Positions 60,751-64,000 of a DNA stretch of 64,000 nt are shown piece by piece. The notes beneath the pieces are model-generated. The model was not told where the DNA came from, did not search any database, and worked only from the letters and a program-made list of their open reading frames with translations. The DNA comes from Agaricus subrufescens (Eukaryota > Basidiomycota > Agaricomycetes > Agaricales > Agaricaceae), in the NCBI GenBank assembly GCA_029945375.1, contig CM057066.1:2108001-2172000 (forward strand), given 5' to 3'. A program made the position numbers and the translations under genes. Each line of letters starts with the position of its first letter. Position 1 is the first letter of the stretch.

Positions 60751-62209
60751 TTAATAGTCGCATGGCAGAGATCAGTCTAGCTGACTCTAAACCTGCTCCA
60801 CGTCAGATGAAGGTAGAACGCAGAGCCGAGGGTGAGGGTACAGACTTGCACTGGAAGGGTGGCAAAATTGATGTAGAGTGCTGTTGACGGAGCGCGCTGC
60901 CATTCGGGTCCTGTTTGACAAGGCTGAAGGGTGATGGCGGTGATTCAGAAGAAGTGGGGTGGCTCTGTGACAGGTGAAAAAACAGGTGAGTCGCCACCAA
61001 GATAGGACAGGTAAAGGTGCAGACTCACACTGCAGCTCCGTAGAATCTCGGGCATCTGTTTGTGAGGACCGCAGCAGTCTTTGAAAGGCGGCGACATGCA
61101 AGCCAGAAGAGGAAACTGGGAGAGGAACTGTTAGCTCGTAGCTCGTAGCATGCTCATAGGTGACCCATATTTACGGATAATATCATAGAGGCAAGAGCTA
61201 CTCATCTACAGTGAGATGGGCAGCCTCCAATCCATATCCGGCTGACGGAGAGGGCCGCACTGGCCATTCCTAGGCCACTGAGAGACGCAGTGAAGACAAA
61301 GGACTTGTGAGAATACCAGTCAGCAGGTTGTAAGCCAGATAATAGGTATTAGACATACTGTGTGAGAAAGAAACGGCTTTGAGGACCTTTTTTTCATGAG
61401 AAATCACTATAAGTCAGGCTGGGGAGGGTACATTAGCGTGTAGCTGTAAGCATGCTCACAGGTGACCCATATTTGCGGAGAATACTGTAGGGGCATGAGT
61501 TGCTCATCTACAGCGAGATGGGCGGCCAAAGTGGCCAGTCCATGTCCGGCTAACATAGAAGGCCATATTGGCCATTCCTGGGCCACTGAGAGACGTGGTG
61601 AAGACAAAGCACTGGCGAAGTCATGCTAACGGTTGGCGTGACGTAAGTTTAGGAATGGCGGCTGTTCACAGCGTCATGGGTATGAGCGTTATGATAGAAT
61701 CCTTCAGTAATACCTTCCGCATCTTGAAAAAAAAACCTGCCAATCATGAGGAAAGGTCATCAGATCAATAGGGTCTTATCACTAGAACACAGACCTTCAT
61801 GACACGCGTCCTTAGCAGTAAAGAAACTTGAGAACCACTAGTTGATTTTGACCTGTTTCTTCCTGGGTGGCAGGTGGTAGGGGCAGGGAAGTAGGAGCGG
61901 TTGTAGGAAGAAAAAAGGAACTTGAAGCCATCTATGATCTCGGGGGTCGGGATGGAAAGGCAACCTTGGGCACGTGACTCAAGCTAATCAGATATGGTGG
62001 TAGGTGGAGTTCGTCGTCCACAGTTCCTTGGTATGGGTACTGTTTTCCAATCAATGAAGTATGCCCTCAATGGGCGCTCCTTACTTTAAAACAAGAGGAC
62101 TGTAGATTGGAGAAAGACAGGATCTGGATAGGATCGCGAGACTGTCCTCGGTGCGTCAAGTTGTCGGGTATAGCCGAAAGATTGATCTCGAGGACTGTGA
62201 TCTTCGACT
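60751..62209. other. Non-coding, contains a direct duplication
   Basis: No gene was recognised. It includes the two diverged copies of a roughly 190-bp sequence listed separately and a polypurine stretch near 61870-61930. Confidence 0.45.
61122..61620. repeat. Two direct copies of a ~190-bp sequence
   Basis: Copy one (about 61122-61310) and copy two (about 61430-61620) share GTGACCCATATTT, GCTCATCTACAG, GGCCATTCC and CCACTGAGAGACG-type blocks in the same order, about 305 bp apart. No transposase or LTR features are visible. Confidence 0.75.
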
Positions 62210-62217
62210 TATATATA
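62210..62217 (+). promoter_or_regulatory. TATA box before the Ala/Pro-rich ORF
   Basis: TATATATA 61 bp before the ATG at 62271, followed by a CT-rich leader. This layout supports a transcribed gene. Confidence 0.5.
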
Positions 62218-62270
62218 GATCTTAAAGCCTGGAGAGCATTCTCCTTCCTCCTTTATCGCCTCACCCTCCC

Positions 62271-62948
62271 ATGCCGAAGAATAGCAATCGCAAACCTGGT
62301 CCAGGACGAAACTCGCCCGGCTTCAACCCTACGCAGGTCAGGCGTACAAGGTCGATCACCGAGCATTTCCAAGGGAGGGGCGACTCTGGCGGTGGGGACC
62401 ACATTCCACGTACACGCGCGCCAGCAGCTGCAACTATACCTGCTATCACCACCGGTAGCCCAACGCATGCCCTTGCGTGTGTACGCCGCCATCACAGCCG
62501 CAAAAATTCCGGTGGTGCCATAGCCTCCCGCCCCACCCGGTGTATTCTGTCACCTGCGCCTCCACCGGCGTTCGCAGCCCCACCTACAGTCGCACCGACA
62601 CCTGCACCGGCACTCGCACTCGCACTTGGACCGGCACTCGGACACGCATACGGACTGGCACTCGCATCTGCATGTGCGCTCGCACTGGCGCGCATACCGG
62701 GATCAGGACCAGGACCTACCGCCCCGGCCACTATCCCACCAACCTCCACTGTCCCTGTGCGCCGCCATCACCCCCGAAAAATCGCTGAGGTGGTCATAAC
62801 CTCCCGCCCCCCCCGGTACATACTCGCAGCCGCGCCCGCACCTGCCACTAGCACACCTGCTGCTGCCGGGATCGGTGAGTTCCAGCAACATCAACCTCTG
62901 CAGAAGACTCACCCCTTTCCCCATAGATCAACAAATTCAATAGAATAG
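62271..62948 (+). CDS. Hypothetical low-complexity Ala/Pro-rich protein
   Basis: A 225-codon open frame starting MPKNSNRKPGPG. It contains an internal duplication: VRRHHSRKNSG...SRPTRCILSPAP (about residues 76-100) and VRRHHPRKIAE...SRPPRYILAAAP (about 167-192). Between them is an Ala/Leu/Pro tract built from ACTCGC/GCACCG-like hexamers. A donor site (GGTGAGT) near 62873 could add an exon downstream. No domain is recognised and no signal peptide is present. The TATA box and CT-rich leader argue for expression, but the GC-rich repeats alone could keep this frame open, so it may not be a gene. Confidence 0.35.
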   Translation: MPKNSNRKPGPGRNSPGFNPTQVRRTRSITEHFQGRGDSGGGDHIPRTRAPAAATIPAITTGSPTHALACVRRHHSRKNSGGAIASRPTRCILSPAPPPAFAAPPTVAPTPAPALALALGPALGHAYGLALASACALALARIPGSGPGPTAPATIPPTSTVPVRRHHPRKIAEVVITSRPPRYILAAAPAPATSTPAAAGIGEFQQHQPLQKTHPFPHRSTNSIE

Positions 62949-64000
62949 TATAGTCATGACCGTCTAAATAATAAATCCAATTGTTTGGCCACCACTATGC
63001 ATATGAGAGATTTGATTAAGGAATATGGAAGTGCATAGGAAGGTATAATCCACCGCACTGCCCCCCAACTTCTTAGGTAGCTGTCAGCATGTGCTCTCAG
63101 TCCAAGTACGCTGTAGGAGAGCAATGCACCTACCCCGATATCCATACGGTGATAGCGTTGGGCCACCTGGGATGGAAGTACTAGCACTTACATAAAGTAC
63201 TGCAATCGCAATGGTGATTTCAGCAGCAATTCAGAGCACCCAAAATTCGGAATATGAACTACCACACACAACGGAAATGAAAAATCGGTTGCGACTCACC
63301 GTGATATTTTGGGCCGCCCAGATGGGGTAGAGGGATGGAAATACTAGCACCCGCATAAAATACCGTAATCACAATTGCTATCTCGGCAGCGTTTCAGAGT
63401 ACCAAAATGTGGGCATATGAATTACTGTGTATAGCCGAAATGAAAAATCGGTTGCGACTCGCTCTGCAAATATTTCAGGTGGCCGTCGATCCTGAATCAC
63501 TCTATAAAAATAGGAATGAATTTGTGGTAAAGATCTTTGACTTACTCCACAAATCAATCTATTACGACGCCGCCAAACCTGACTCACCCTACAAATCGCA
63601 AATATCGCCGCCGATTTGACGTAGAACATGCTGGCGATATGTAAAGTGAGTGGTAAAAATAGTTCCGCCAATCATGCTTGAAAATGTTGGATGCCTGACT
63701 TGGCAAGGTCTCCGCCGATCCTGACTCCTGCGAGCTGGGAGTCATTCAAGATGCTTGGCCCCGGCGCAGGGTGCGAGCCCCGGTTCATGGCCGGAAAAAA
63801 CGGGGGATATACTGGAGCTGCATTGGTAACATGAGCGGACAAGAAGAGAACTAATTAGATCAATACTACCGGATCTTGATACTTGCCGGACCAGAGGCTG
63901 GAATCATTTTGAAATCAGTGTATTATGGGCATAATGTGGTAAATTCAATGTACTAGGGGGCGTCCTCAGGTGGAATTGCAGAGAGGGGCAGCGGCGTAGC
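62949..64000. other. Non-coding right end with tandem repeat
   Basis: No gene was recognised. It contains the 163-bp duplication listed separately; bases 63700-64000 show nothing notable. Confidence 0.45.
63169..63490. repeat. Tandem duplication, 163-bp period
   Basis: GGGATGGAARTACTAGCAC at 63169 and again at 63332, and GAAATGAAAAATCGGTTGCG near 63277 and 63438, show two adjacent diverged copies of a unit of about 163 bp. Confidence 0.8.

Overview
This is a piece of a filamentous fungal nuclear genome, almost certainly a basidiomycete of the Agaricomycetes. Genes are split by many short introns (about 50-70 bp, GT-AG with a few GC-AG candidates), there are no operons or Shine-Dalgarno sites, and the NACHT proteins carry the block GAEFDSSDxxxPxRCHPGTR that is typical of mushroom-lineage STAND ATPases. 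The exact genus cannot be read from the sequence. Coding models below were spliced by hand from frame, splice sites and family similarity. CDS spans include introns; exon limits are given in the evidence.

Left part (1-25.8 kb), gene-poor: an HMG-box transcription factor (2356-3805), a peroxisomal 2,4-dienoyl-CoA reductase-type SDR (5379-6546), a secreted fasciclin (FAS1) protein (9996-11501), the histone chaperone NAP1 (15909-17327, minus) and a Zn2Cys6 transcription factor (20201-21918). They are separated by 1.5-4.5 kb of sequence in which no gene was recognised.

Middle part (25.8-37.4 kb), housekeeping and accessory metabolism: a C11orf68/UPF0696-like protein, a 13-exon hydroxyacid-oxoacid transhydrogenase (ADHFE1 type, minus), an aldehyde dehydrogenase (minus), a protein with a complete trypsin-like His/Asp/Ser triad, and a DHA2-type MFS transporter (minus).

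Right part (37.8-58.8 kb), the accessory core: a tandem family of NLR-like (NACHT STAND) genes on the plus strand. Three copies are intact (859, 995 and 943 aa), one is a pseudogene with two +1 frameshifts, and a fifth carries only the N-terminal region. All share an N-terminal disordered tail starting MPxDR, followed in four of five by a short conserved beta-prone motif (GMFxQASNFSLxG), then the NACHT ATPase and a compact C-terminal module with a Cys-x2-Cys pair instead of WD40, TPR or ankyrin repeats. A glutamine amidotransferase gene and a second aldehyde dehydrogenase (paralogue of the first) sit between copies. The set resembles fungal NLR cell-death or allorecognition loci with a short N-terminal signalling motif; this role is inference.

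Right end (57.2-64 kb), repeats: a 732-bp MITE with 26-bp perfect terminal inverted repeats and a TAA target duplication lies just before the fifth copy. It is followed by an AT-rich tract, a satellite-like array (about 150-bp monomers, locally 304-bp dimers), two further tandem duplications, and a low-complexity Ala/Pro ORF with a TATA box. No rRNA, convincing tRNA or CRISPR was seen.
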